This document shows, one piece after another, positions 1 through 5,810 of a stretch of 7,382 nt of DNA. The notes beneath the pieces were generated by a model. That model did no database searches, had not been told where the DNA came from, and saw nothing but the letters and a program-made list of their open reading frames with translations. Source of the stretch: Candidatus Altarchaeales archaeon. GTDB lineage: Archaea; Altiarchaeota; Altiarchaeia; IMC4; SCGC-AAA252-I15. The position numbers and the translations under genes were made by a program. How positions within the stretch are numbered: the first letter of the stretch is position 1; the number at the start of each line of letters is the position of its first letter. Location: positions 1-7,382 of the forward strand of contig VGJA01000049.1 in NCBI GenBank assembly GCA_016867655.1, given 5' to 3'.

Positions 1-664
1 TGAAAACATACAGAGGGACCTTAACATAGCACTCATGAACGAGCTGTCTCTGATTTTTAATAGAATGGGGTTGAACACAACGGAAGTAATAGAAGCTGCA
101 TCAACCAAGTGGAACTTCCACCCATACAAGCCAGGCCTCGTCGGCGGCCATTGCATTCCAGTGGACCCCTACTACCTGCTGCACAAGGCGCAGGAGCTTG
201 GTTATAGCCCGCAGGTTATTTTAGCAGGCAGGAACATAAACGACAGCATGCCAGAATACGTCGCAAAACTTGCCTTGGAGGGTCTTAAAAAAGCCGGTAA
301 GAATCCGGGAAAATGCAAAATACTGATTATGGGCTTGACTTTCAAGGAAAACGTCAGAGACTACCGGACTACCCCAGCCAAGGGCGTTATATCCACGTTG
401 AAAAAACATGGAGTTGAAGTGGTCGGCTTAGACCCAATGCTTGAAAACAAGGTCATAGAAAAGGAGTTCGGTGTTAGGGCGGTCACAAAACTAAGTGAAA
501 AGTTTGATGTTGTAATACTCGCTGTGAAACATGACGCATTCAAAACCATAACGCTGGGCAAGCTTAAAGACTGCATGACCAGTAAACCAGTTCTCATAGA
601 CGTCCGAGGATTCTACAGCCAGAAGGAGGCTTTGAACAAAGGCTTCACCTACAAACAATTGTAA
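1..664 (+). CDS. UDP-sugar (UDP-N-acetylhexosamine/UDP-glucose) 6-dehydrogenase, 5'-truncated by window edge
   Basis: The reading frame is open from base 2 and reads ENIQRDLNIALMNEL, the conserved central helix of UDP-glucose/GDP-mannose dehydrogenases. The ATG at 35 is therefore internal, and the N-terminal NAD-binding Rossmann domain lies off the window. The motif GGHCIPVDPYYL (bases about 137-172) carries the catalytic cysteine (codon 152-154) that forms the thioester in the two-step NAD-dependent oxidation of a UDP-hexose to a uronic acid. The C-terminal UDP-binding domain follows, with GLTFKENVRDYRTTPA at about 334-380. The TFKEN...D.R form resembles the UDP-GlcNAc/GalNAc/ManNAc dehydrogenase subclass (WbpO/TviB/WecC-like) more than UDP-glucose dehydrogenase, but the substrate is inferred. 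The C-terminus (stop 662-664) looks complete. It would supply an acidic donor sugar to the neighbouring glycosyltransferases. Isoleucine is mostly ATA and no ATC was seen. Confidence 0.93.
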   Translation, partial: ENIQRDLNIALMNELSLIFNRMGLNTTEVIEAASTKWNFHPYKPGLVGGHCIPVDPYYLLHKAQELGYSPQVILAGRNINDSMPEYVAKLALEGLKKAGKNPGKCKILIMGLTFKENVRDYRTTPAKGVISTLKKHGVEVVGLDPMLENKVIEKEFGVRAVTKLSEKFDVVILAVKHDAFKTITLGKLKDCMTSKPVLIDVRGFYSQKEALNKGFTYKQL

Positions 665-687
665 CAGATTACTTTTGGATTACATTC

Positions 688-727
688 TTGCACAAAAACT
701 AGCCAAAAATGACGACTTTTTGCACAA
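688..727. terminator. Possible bidirectional oligo-T terminator between convergent genes
   Basis: The 72-bp gap between two convergent stop codons holds T5 on + (717-721) and two T5 tracts on - (opposite 705-709 and 694-698). CAAAAA and TTTTTG (704-709 / 717-722) can pair across a 7-nt loop. An 8-bp direct repeat TTGCACAA flanks the element at 688-695 and 720-727. Short T-tracts are typical of archaeal termination. The stem is weak and A/T only apart from one pair, so the call rests mainly on position and T-tracts. Confidence 0.4.
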
Positions 728-736
728 GGCCCGGAA

Positions 737-1867
737 CTACAAAACCTTTTCATAGACTTTTATGTATTCACCTGCAATCCGCTCCCAGCCGAATTTTTCC
801 ACTGCAAATTTTCTGCAGTTTTTGGCTATTGAATTCCTAAATGTTTTGTCTGCCATCTTGTCTAAACAGTCTTTAAGCTGGCTTACGTTTCCAGGCTGGA
901 ATCTAAGACCTACTTCTTTTGCGACAACATCGTCCAAACCGCCGCTGACGTCTGAAGAAATAACCGGCCTGCCGCAGGCCAAAGCCTCCAGGATTGTATG
1001 CGGAAACGGGTCTCTCATGGAAGGCTGGACGAAGACATCAGCTTGGGAGTATAGTTCAGGCAGTTTTTCATGGCCTACAAACCCGAGAAACTCCACCCTG
1101 TCAGATACTCCAGCGTTTTTTGACAATTGTCTTAAATTTTCCAGTTCAGGCCCGAAGCCTGCGATAAGCAGCTTGAAGTTGCATTCAATCTGGGAGCACG
1201 CGCGGATTAACGTGTCCAAGCCTTTTTCGCGCGCAAGGCGTGATACTGCTAGGACCACGGTAGGTGTCCCGCAAAGCGGGGCATCGTACGGGACAACAAA
1301 ATTTTTTTCATCTCTAGAAGTCTCCAAGGGCTTGAAGACCTCAACGTCAACTCCGTTCGGAACAACAACAATCTCTTTTTCTTTTGCACTACAGTATTTC
1401 ACAGCTATGTCCTTGGCTGCTTTTGAAAGTGCAGTAGAAATTTTGGCGTGCCTGAACACCCACCTGCCGTAAGTCTCGCACAGCAATAGGAAGGGCAGGC
1501 TTCCCCTCACATCATGCTTCCGCGCTGTAACCACAACATTTCCCAATCCATGTGTTGAGGTTATCGAAGGCATCAGCCACTCCTGAAAGTGTATCACATC
1601 AGGCTTGCTGTCTTTCAAAAGGTTTCTCAAACCATTTAGGTAGATGAACACGTTGGTCTTCATGCCAAAAGAACCCATGCGACAGACTTCAACACCGCTT
1701 AGAGAACTGCCCCCGGAGAGCGTTTTCCCTTTGCTCACCCAGGGAGGAGAAAGTCTGGAGGTGTATATGCTAACAGTATGGCCCAACTTAACCAAATACT
1801 TCGCCAGATAAAACTCATTCTGAGCCACAGACTCGTCATAAAAGGATGTTACAAGCGCGATGTTCAT
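737..1867 (-). CDS. GT4-family (GT-B fold) glycosyltransferase
   Basis: A 376-residue soluble protein with the two Rossmann-like domains of GT4 retaining glycosyltransferases, which transfer a sugar from a nucleotide donor in the cytosol. The N-terminal acceptor domain begins MNIALVTSFY and contains VIHFQEW at 91-97. The hinge motif PNGVDVEVF is at 170-178. The donor domain has SRLAREKG (R210, K215, the usual phosphate-contacting pair) and DPFPHTILEALACGRPVI at 286-303. The first acidic residue of the usual E-x7-E motif is Asp (D286, E294), a conservative change seen in DPFP-type members. There are no membrane segments and the length is normal. An SD-like GAGGGT (bases 1879-1874 on -) lies 6 nt before the ATG, making this the only gene with a start in the window that has an obvious ribosome site. 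It lies downstream of the GT4 at 2040-3161 on the same strand, across a repeat-filled gap. Substrate and linkage cannot be told. Confidence 0.92.
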   Translation of the reverse strand: MNIALVTSFYDESVAQNEFYLAKYLVKLGHTVSIYTSRLSPPWVSKGKTLSGGSSLSGVEVCRMGSFGMKTNVFIYLNGLRNLLKDSKPDVIHFQEWLMPSITSTHGLGNVVVTARKHDVRGSLPFLLLCETYGRWVFRHAKISTALSKAAKDIAVKYCSAKEKEIVVVPNGVDVEVFKPLETSRDEKNFVVPYDAPLCGTPTVVLAVSRLAREKGLDTLIRACSQIECNFKLLIAGFGPELENLRQLSKNAGVSDRVEFLGFVGHEKLPELYSQADVFVQPSMRDPFPHTILEALACGRPVISSDVSGGLDDVVAKEVGLRFQPGNVSQLKDCLDKMADKTFRNSIAKNCRKFAVEKFGWERIAGEYIKVYEKVL

Positions 1868-1873
1868 TTTACT

Positions 1874-1927
1874 ACCCTCTGTTTATCACTAAAGTGCACT
1901 TTGCCTTTATTTTACAACTTTATATTC
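1874..1927 (-). promoter_or_regulatory. Candidate TATA promoter and ribosome-binding site of the downstream GT4 gene
   Basis: On the minus strand, GAATATAAAG (1927-1918) matches an archaeal TATA box. A start about 26 bp downstream would fall near 1896, leaving a leader of about 29 nt that contains the SD-like GAGGGT (1879-1874), 6 nt from the ATG at 1867. The TATA-like string sits inside the most diverged copy of the 64-bp tandem repeat. Co-transcription from the upstream GT4 gene remains possible. Seen: the motifs and spacing. Inferred: promoter function. Confidence 0.33.
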
Positions 1928-2102
1928 AACTCTTCTTTTATTATCCCTCCGAATCTTTCCGCTTTGTCTTTTGTTTTACAGTTCTATATTCAACTCTTCT
2001 TTTATTATTCCTCTGAATCTTGCCACTTTGCCTTTTGTTTTACAACTCTATATTCAACTCCTCTCTTATTATCCCTCTAAATCTTGCCAGCTGCTCTTCG
2101 GC
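1911..2102 (-). repeat. 64-bp tandem repeat: three copies of the glycosyltransferase 3' end (C-terminal tail and stop codon)
   Basis: Three adjacent 64-bp units start with TTTACA on + at 1911, 1975 and 2039. Units 1911-1974 and 1975-2038 match at 56/64 positions. Units 1975-2038 and 2039-2102 match at 50/64, with 44/50 in the first 50 bases. On the minus strand the 2039-2102 unit is the real end of the upstream GT4 gene (...ARFRGIIREELNIEL then TAA). The next unit reads ARFRGIIKEELNIEL then TAA, and the third ERFGGIIKEELNIKL then TAA. Because 64 is not a multiple of 3, each copy is in a different frame from the one before. A worn partial fourth copy may continue at about 1890-1910 (GCACTTTGCCTTTAT resembles CCACTTTGCCTTTTG at the end of the second unit). 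The array fills most of the gap between the two minus-strand GT genes. Confidence 0.9.
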
Positions 2103-3161
2103 GCTGAAGGTTCCAGCCCGTCTTAGAGATTTCTCACTAATTTTGTTGTAAATCTTGGGGTTAGACTCCAATTTTTTTATTTCTTCAACCCACGCTTGGG
2201 GGTTGGAGTATTCTCCAACAAGGATTCCCGCATCTCCTACCAGCTCCGGTATCCCGCCTATCTTGCTTGCTATCACCGGAATGCCAGCCCGCATGGCCTC
2301 TATGCACACTCTCGGAGACGAGTCAGGCAGCTGCGACGGCACAAGCACTATCTTCAATTTGGCGTAGATGGACTGCATGTTGTCGGTCCACGGAACGTAT
2401 TCCACATTGGATAGGGCTTTTACTTCCTTCTCATAACTTTCCGCGTTTCCGACCAGAAGGTATTTCCTGTCCAGATTTCTCGCAATCTCCAGGAAAATTT
2501 TTATGCCCTTTTCTGCGCCGGCTTTTGTGATAAAACCAATGCGGTCTCCTCCTCTGGCTGGAGTATACCTCCCTTTTATGACGGGATAGATGACCCTTGA
2601 TTTTACCTGCGCGCATTCTTCATAGAACCGGGACATGTAGTCCGAGTTTGCTATCACCAAGTCTGATTCGCGCAGTGCATCCAGCCTCCCCCGTCTCACA
2701 ACAAGGGATATTGGATAAATCAACTTTTTTGCAAGCGGAAGGCAGTTAAAACACGCCATACCGCAGCCTTCTCTGGGGGTTGTAAGACACAGCGGATAGT
2801 AGTCTCTTATGAAGCAGACGACTTTTGTTTTACTTTTTTTGGCTGCTTTCACTGTTGACGGCGTTAAAACCTGCTGGGTGAAAACCAAGTCAAATTTTTC
2901 TTTCAAGACATTTTGCAGTATTCCACGCCACCAGCGGTTGAGAAGCCACTGCTTGGGCGTGCTCTTGAGGATTTTGAACACACAAGGCATTTTTCTCTCA
3001 TGCAACATCATCCCAGCTTCCTTGTAGTCTCTATTCTCTTTACCGCAGAATACAGCATGCACCTCGTTTTTTTCAGCCAGCAGTTCCAAGAGTGTTCTCA
3101 TGGACTTCACCGCCCCGCCTGCAGGCATCAGAAAGCCGTCGCCTGAAAACAAAATTTTCAT
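2040..3161 (-). CDS. GT4-family (GT-B fold) glycosyltransferase with a cysteine-cluster insert
   Basis: A 373-residue GT-B glycosyltransferase. The acceptor domain opens MKILFSGDGFLMPAGGA with the glycine-rich loop typical of the fold. A four-cysteine cluster (C125, C133, C137, C140) follows RDYYP at 119-123, a variant of the H-D-x...C...C-x-x-C insert found in a subset of GT4 enzymes; its role, metal binding or structural, is unknown to me. The donor domain shows GFITKAGAEKGI at 209-220 and LPDSSPRVCIEAMRAGIPVIAS at 278-299. The first acidic residue of E-x7-E is Asp (D280, E288). Length is normal and there are no membrane segments. The start at 3161 gives a family-like N-terminus. It has no SD, but a TATA-like box lies about 36 bp upstream, as for a transcript with little or no leader. 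The last 64 bp are tandemly repeated just beyond the stop. Sugar specificity is not readable from sequence. Confidence 0.92.
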   Translation of the reverse strand: MKILFSGDGFLMPAGGAVKSMRTLLELLAEKNEVHAVFCGKENRDYKEAGMMLHERKMPCVFKILKSTPKQWLLNRWWRGILQNVLKEKFDLVFTQQVLTPSTVKAAKKSKTKVVCFIRDYYPLCLTTPREGCGMACFNCLPLAKKLIYPISLVVRRGRLDALRESDLVIANSDYMSRFYEECAQVKSRVIYPVIKGRYTPARGGDRIGFITKAGAEKGIKIFLEIARNLDRKYLLVGNAESYEKEVKALSNVEYVPWTDNMQSIYAKLKIVLVPSQLPDSSPRVCIEAMRAGIPVIASKIGGIPELVGDAGILVGEYSNPQAWVEEIKKLESNPKIYNKISEKSLRRAGTFSAEEQLARFRGIIREELNIEL

Positions 3162-3170
3162 TCCAAACCG

Positions 3171-3202
3171 CTTATAACATTTAATCCATCACTCTTATAT
3201 AT
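3171..3202. promoter_or_regulatory. Divergent, interlocked TATA-type promoters for two GT4 genes
   Basis: Only 48 bp (3162-3209) separate the divergent ATGs at 3161 (-) and 3210 (+). On -, ATATATAAG (3202-3194) is centred about 37 bp before its ATG. On +, CTTATAA (3171-3177) is centred about 35 bp before its ATG. With the usual TATA-to-start distance of about 26 bp, both transcripts would have leaders of only about 10 nt, consistent with neither gene having an SD. Each TATA box would lie close to the other gene's start site, so simultaneous firing may be limited. The motifs are seen; the regulation is inferred. Confidence 0.5.
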
Positions 3203-3209
3203 CTAGGTT

Positions 3210-4265
3210 ATGGAGATAGCTGTTGTAAAGGGGGTGAAGCTTTGCCCTTGGGAGGCCCCAAACTTCACGATGCCTGGCGTGACTTTCATCGGCGCTACGC
3301 CGCAGTTCTACGACTTCAAGCCGGCGAATGCATTGTATCCAAGAGTATACAACAACCTTTTGCTTCGCGCTTTAGGCCTTAGATACTTCCAGCCTTCATT
3401 GCTCAAAATACTAAAAGACTTTGACGTAGTGCACACAGGCGAGTCTTATGAAAGCAGGACTTTCCTGGCCTCTCTGGTCGCAAAAAAGCTTGTTTTCACC
3501 CAGTATGAAACTCTCGTCAACTGCAGGGCCTACCGCTGGCCCCAGAACATAGCAAAGACCAAGATGGCTTTAAAGAAAGCATCTTTGATTCACGCTCCAA
3601 CACAACGTGCTGCAGACTGCATCATTGCCAAGGGAGCCCAAAAAGACAAGGTTTTTGTCCAGCCCTTTGGGGTGGACACAGAAAAATTCAGCCCAAAGGC
3701 AGAGCAAACTTACCGTTTGAAATACAGTCTTTCAGACAAGGTTGTCGTGCTTTTTGTGGGAAGGTTTGTGAGAGAAAAAGGAATCAAACAGCTGATTGAA
3801 GCATGCTCCATGCTGAAAGGTAGAGTAAAACTAATTGCCTGCGGAAAGCCGGCGCCGCAAGACAAAGACATCAAGATACCAAAAGACGTCATACATTTGT
3901 ATAACATACCCTACGGAGAAATCCATAAGCTTCACGCCAGTGCAGACATCTTCTGCCTTCCTAGCATGCCAAACAAAAACTGGGAAGAACAGTTCGGCTT
4001 TGTTTTGGTTGAAGCCATGGCCTCCGGAAAGGCTGTTGTGTCGACAAACTGCGGCGCCATCCCGGAAGTAGTCGGCGGTGAAAAAAACGCTGTTATTGCG
4101 CCTCCAGGCGACGTCAAAAGTTTGAAGGAAGGCATAGAATACCTGGCTGACAACGAATCCGAGCGGAAAAAGATGGGCGAGAGAAACCGCAAACGCGCTC
4201 TGGAAGTTTACGACGCCAGAAAGGTTTCTGAAGCGCTCTACAATAAATACAAAACGATAGCATAG
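3210..4265 (+). CDS. GT4-family (GT-B fold) glycosyltransferase
   Basis: A 351-residue GT4 enzyme, slightly short for the family because the N-terminal acceptor domain is compact. It begins MEIAVVKGVKLCPWEAPNF and lacks the usual glycine-rich GG loop near the start. DFDVVHTGE at 70-78 is the acceptor-domain beta strand before the active site. The hinge motif PFGVDTEKF is at 152-160. The donor domain has VGRFVREKG (R185, K190) and EQFGFVLVEAMASGKAVVS at 260-278, an intact E-x7-E pair (E260, E268) for nucleotide-sugar binding. There are no membrane segments. The ATG at 3210 is the first start after an in-frame stop in the short divergent region, and it has a TATA-like box about 35 bp upstream but no SD. 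It is followed after 71 bp by a flippase on the same strand, so it probably acts in the cytosolic assembly of the glycan that the flippase exports. Donor and acceptor are unknown. Confidence 0.92.
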   Translation: MEIAVVKGVKLCPWEAPNFTMPGVTFIGATPQFYDFKPANALYPRVYNNLLLRALGLRYFQPSLLKILKDFDVVHTGESYESRTFLASLVAKKLVFTQYETLVNCRAYRWPQNIAKTKMALKKASLIHAPTQRAADCIIAKGAQKDKVFVQPFGVDTEKFSPKAEQTYRLKYSLSDKVVVLFVGRFVREKGIKQLIEACSMLKGRVKLIACGKPAPQDKDIKIPKDVIHLYNIPYGEIHKLHASADIFCLPSMPNKNWEEQFGFVLVEAMASGKAVVSTNCGAIPEVVGGEKNAVIAPPGDVKSLKEGIEYLADNESERKKMGERNRKRALEVYDARKVSEALYNKYKTIA

Positions 4266-4281
4266 TGGCATGACAAACTAT

Positions 4282-4372
4282 TTTAGGCAGGAGGGTTCTA
4301 GCAAACCCTCTTAAACCATAATTCACTTTATATTACATGAATTTGGGCAGGAGGGCTTTGACAAGCCTCTTT
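4282..4372 (+). repeat. Duplicated hairpin-forming element; second copy is the flippase 5' coding end
   Basis: Bases 4282-4312 and 4342-4372 are direct repeats exactly 60 bp apart, 22/31 identical, and all nine mismatches are transitions. The core GGCAGGAGGG is identical (4286-4295, 4346-4355). In the flippase frame the first copy reads LGRRVLANPLKP then stop, compared with LGRRALTSLFYT in the gene, so it looks like a decayed copy of the flippase start. Each copy also folds. The first forms a 9-bp stem with one G-U pair (4289-4297 with 4304-4312) and a 6-nt loop. The second forms a similar stem with one bulged G (4349-4358 with 4363-4371). One stem pair changes from T-A to C-G. The first hairpin sits 23 bp after the glycosyltransferase stop and could weaken read-through, but it has no T-tract. 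Confidence 0.65.
4327..4334 (+). promoter_or_regulatory. TATA-like box immediately before the flippase ATG
   Basis: TTTATATT at 4327-4334 is a good archaeal TATA-like match but ends only 2 bp before the annotated ATG at 4337. A start about 26 bp downstream of its centre would fall near 4357, inside the gene and next to an in-frame TTG at 4358. Either it is not a promoter, or an internal TTG start is used, or the weaker CTTAAA at 4310-4315 serves. Co-transcription from the preceding gene is also possible. Confidence 0.25.
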
Positions 4373-5788
4373 TACACAGGAGCCGAACAGTACACCACCG
4401 TTTTTATTGGATTCATAGCCAACATAATACTCACAAGGCTGATTTTCCCCGAATATTTTGGAACACTAGCCTTGGCGTGGTTTTTCGCAAGCCTGCTTCA
4501 GACATCAAAGTCGCTTAACCTTAAGGCCGCGGTCATACAAAGCAAAGAGAAGATTGAAGATGTCCTTTCAACGCAGTTTGTCCTTGAAGTATCCCTTGGA
4601 CTGCTAATGCTTCTAGCTTCAATTCCATTGTACTTCATTGTGTCGCACTACTACACCCCAGACGTTGCCTATTCGGCAGTCCTGCTCATACTGTTCCTGT
4701 TCTTCGAGTCCTTCAACCTGACCCCACAAGCATTTCTAGAAAGAAACCTTTTGTTCAAACAACTGGCCTTCATGAACATAATACCAAAAACTCTTGCTTC
4801 AGTGATTGCCATAGCGCTCGCCTATCAAGGGCAAAGCCTGTACAGCCTCATAGTCTTCCGCGGGCTGCCCCCATTTTTGACTGCCTTAATGCTTTACATG
4901 CGCGGTTATTGGAAGCCCAGACTACATTTCGACAAAAAGATTGCTCTCTCGCTCCTGAAGTTTTCCTCCTACCTCTGGCTGAGCCAGATGCTCGCCTTTG
5001 TGACACTGGAGTTGGACGACTTTTTTGTTGGAACAATCGCTGGCTTGGTTGCCTTGGGCTACTATAGCAGAGCTTATGTTTTCGCAAGAATTCCAACAAA
5101 CGTGTTCCACGAAGGCGTCGCCAGAGTGTTCCTGCCTGTTTACTCCAGAATGCAAGACGACCGCAAACGGCTTTCAAGAGCCTATGGCATGGTAGTTGGT
5201 TCAATGACTAGAATACTCACCTTGATTTCACTGCTGTTAGTCAGTTGCGCGCCAGAGCTGACAAACATGATACTCGGCAAACAATGGATGCCTGCAGTGG
5301 AAATATTCCAGCTGATGGTGGTCTACCTGCTTTTGAAGCCGATAATAGACCACGCTGAAGTGGCCTTCATCTCCCTCGGGCAGACCAAGATTACCACAAA
5401 ACTGCTTTTGGCGCAGTCAACGGCATTGGTTGTGTTTGTCCCGGCTTTGACGTATCTATATGGGGCAAAAGGTGCTGCAGTTGGGATAAACATAATGACG
5501 CTGGTAGGATTCCTGCTTTCATACAAAATACTGTCGAAGTTCATAGACTTGAACCACAAAAATGTTTTCATTCCGCCGCTGACCGCACTGGCTGGAGCTG
5601 TTGGAGTGCTTTATTTGACTTTGACTGTGGTTCAAATGCAAAACCAGATTGCAGTAATTGTCTTGAAAACAATAGTGGTATCAGCCACATACGTGATAAT
5701 ACTGCTGCTAATAGAAAGGCAGAGGATAACAAGAATGCTGGACTACTTCCTGAAGACGATATTCTCAAAAAGTGAGACAAGTGCATGA
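4337..5788 (+). CDS. Polysaccharide flippase, Wzx/WzxC-like (MOP superfamily)
   Basis: A 483-residue, almost entirely hydrophobic protein with roughly 12-14 predicted membrane helices, the usual size for Wzx-type lipid-linked oligosaccharide flippases. The N-terminal signature NIILTRLIFPEYFGTLALA (29-47) matches the conserved first helix pair. LNLKAAVIQSKEKIEDVLSTQ (60-80) is the characteristic loop of the WzxC-like group. GYYSRAY (241-247) followed by VFLPVYSRMQDD (264-275) is the central-domain signature. It would move a polyprenyl-linked glycan from the cytosolic to the outer face, acting after the neighbouring GT4 enzymes. The ATG at 4337 keeps the conserved LGRRAL amphipathic start. A TTG at 4358 is an alternative start that would lose seven residues. 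No SD precedes the ATG. The stop at 5786-5788 is followed directly by the repeat-rich convergent gap. Confidence 0.93.
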   Translation: MNLGRRALTSLFYTGAEQYTTVFIGFIANIILTRLIFPEYFGTLALAWFFASLLQTSKSLNLKAAVIQSKEKIEDVLSTQFVLEVSLGLLMLLASIPLYFIVSHYYTPDVAYSAVLLILFLFFESFNLTPQAFLERNLLFKQLAFMNIIPKTLASVIAIALAYQGQSLYSLIVFRGLPPFLTALMLYMRGYWKPRLHFDKKIALSLLKFSSYLWLSQMLAFVTLELDDFFVGTIAGLVALGYYSRAYVFARIPTNVFHEGVARVFLPVYSRMQDDRKRLSRAYGMVVGSMTRILTLISLLLVSCAPELTNMILGKQWMPAVEIFQLMVVYLLLKPIIDHAEVAFISLGQTKITTKLLLAQSTALVVFVPALTYLYGAKGAAVGINIMTLVGFLLSYKILSKFIDLNHKNVFIPPLTALAGAVGVLYLTLTVVQMQNQIAVIVLKTIVVSATYVIILLLIERQRITRMLDYFLKTIFSKSETSA

Positions 5789-5810
5789 TATTTATTCTCC
5801 TGCTGGCGAT

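Noticed and set aside
762..1472. Long open frame on + (236 codons) opposite the GT4 gene at 737-1867
   Set aside because: It lies wholly antisense to a clear GT4 gene, its product is Ser/Thr/Pro-rich with no family signature, and the real gene has all expected motifs.
1778..2080. Open frame on + reading through the 64-bp repeats (FYNFIFNSSFIIP-like repeats)
   Set aside because: It is antisense to the start of one GT4 gene and the end of another, and the peptide repetition comes from the DNA repeat. The minus-strand reading is the one that matches a real protein.
1911..2102. CRISPR-like array
   Set aside because: Units are directly adjacent at 64 bp with no unique spacers between them, and they match the neighbouring gene's coding end.
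4289..4312. Bacterial-type intrinsic terminator after the GT4 gene at 3210-4265
   Set aside because: The stem is good, but the following bases are TTAAACC with no T-tract, and the same hairpin recurs inside the flippase coding start, so a duplication explains it better.
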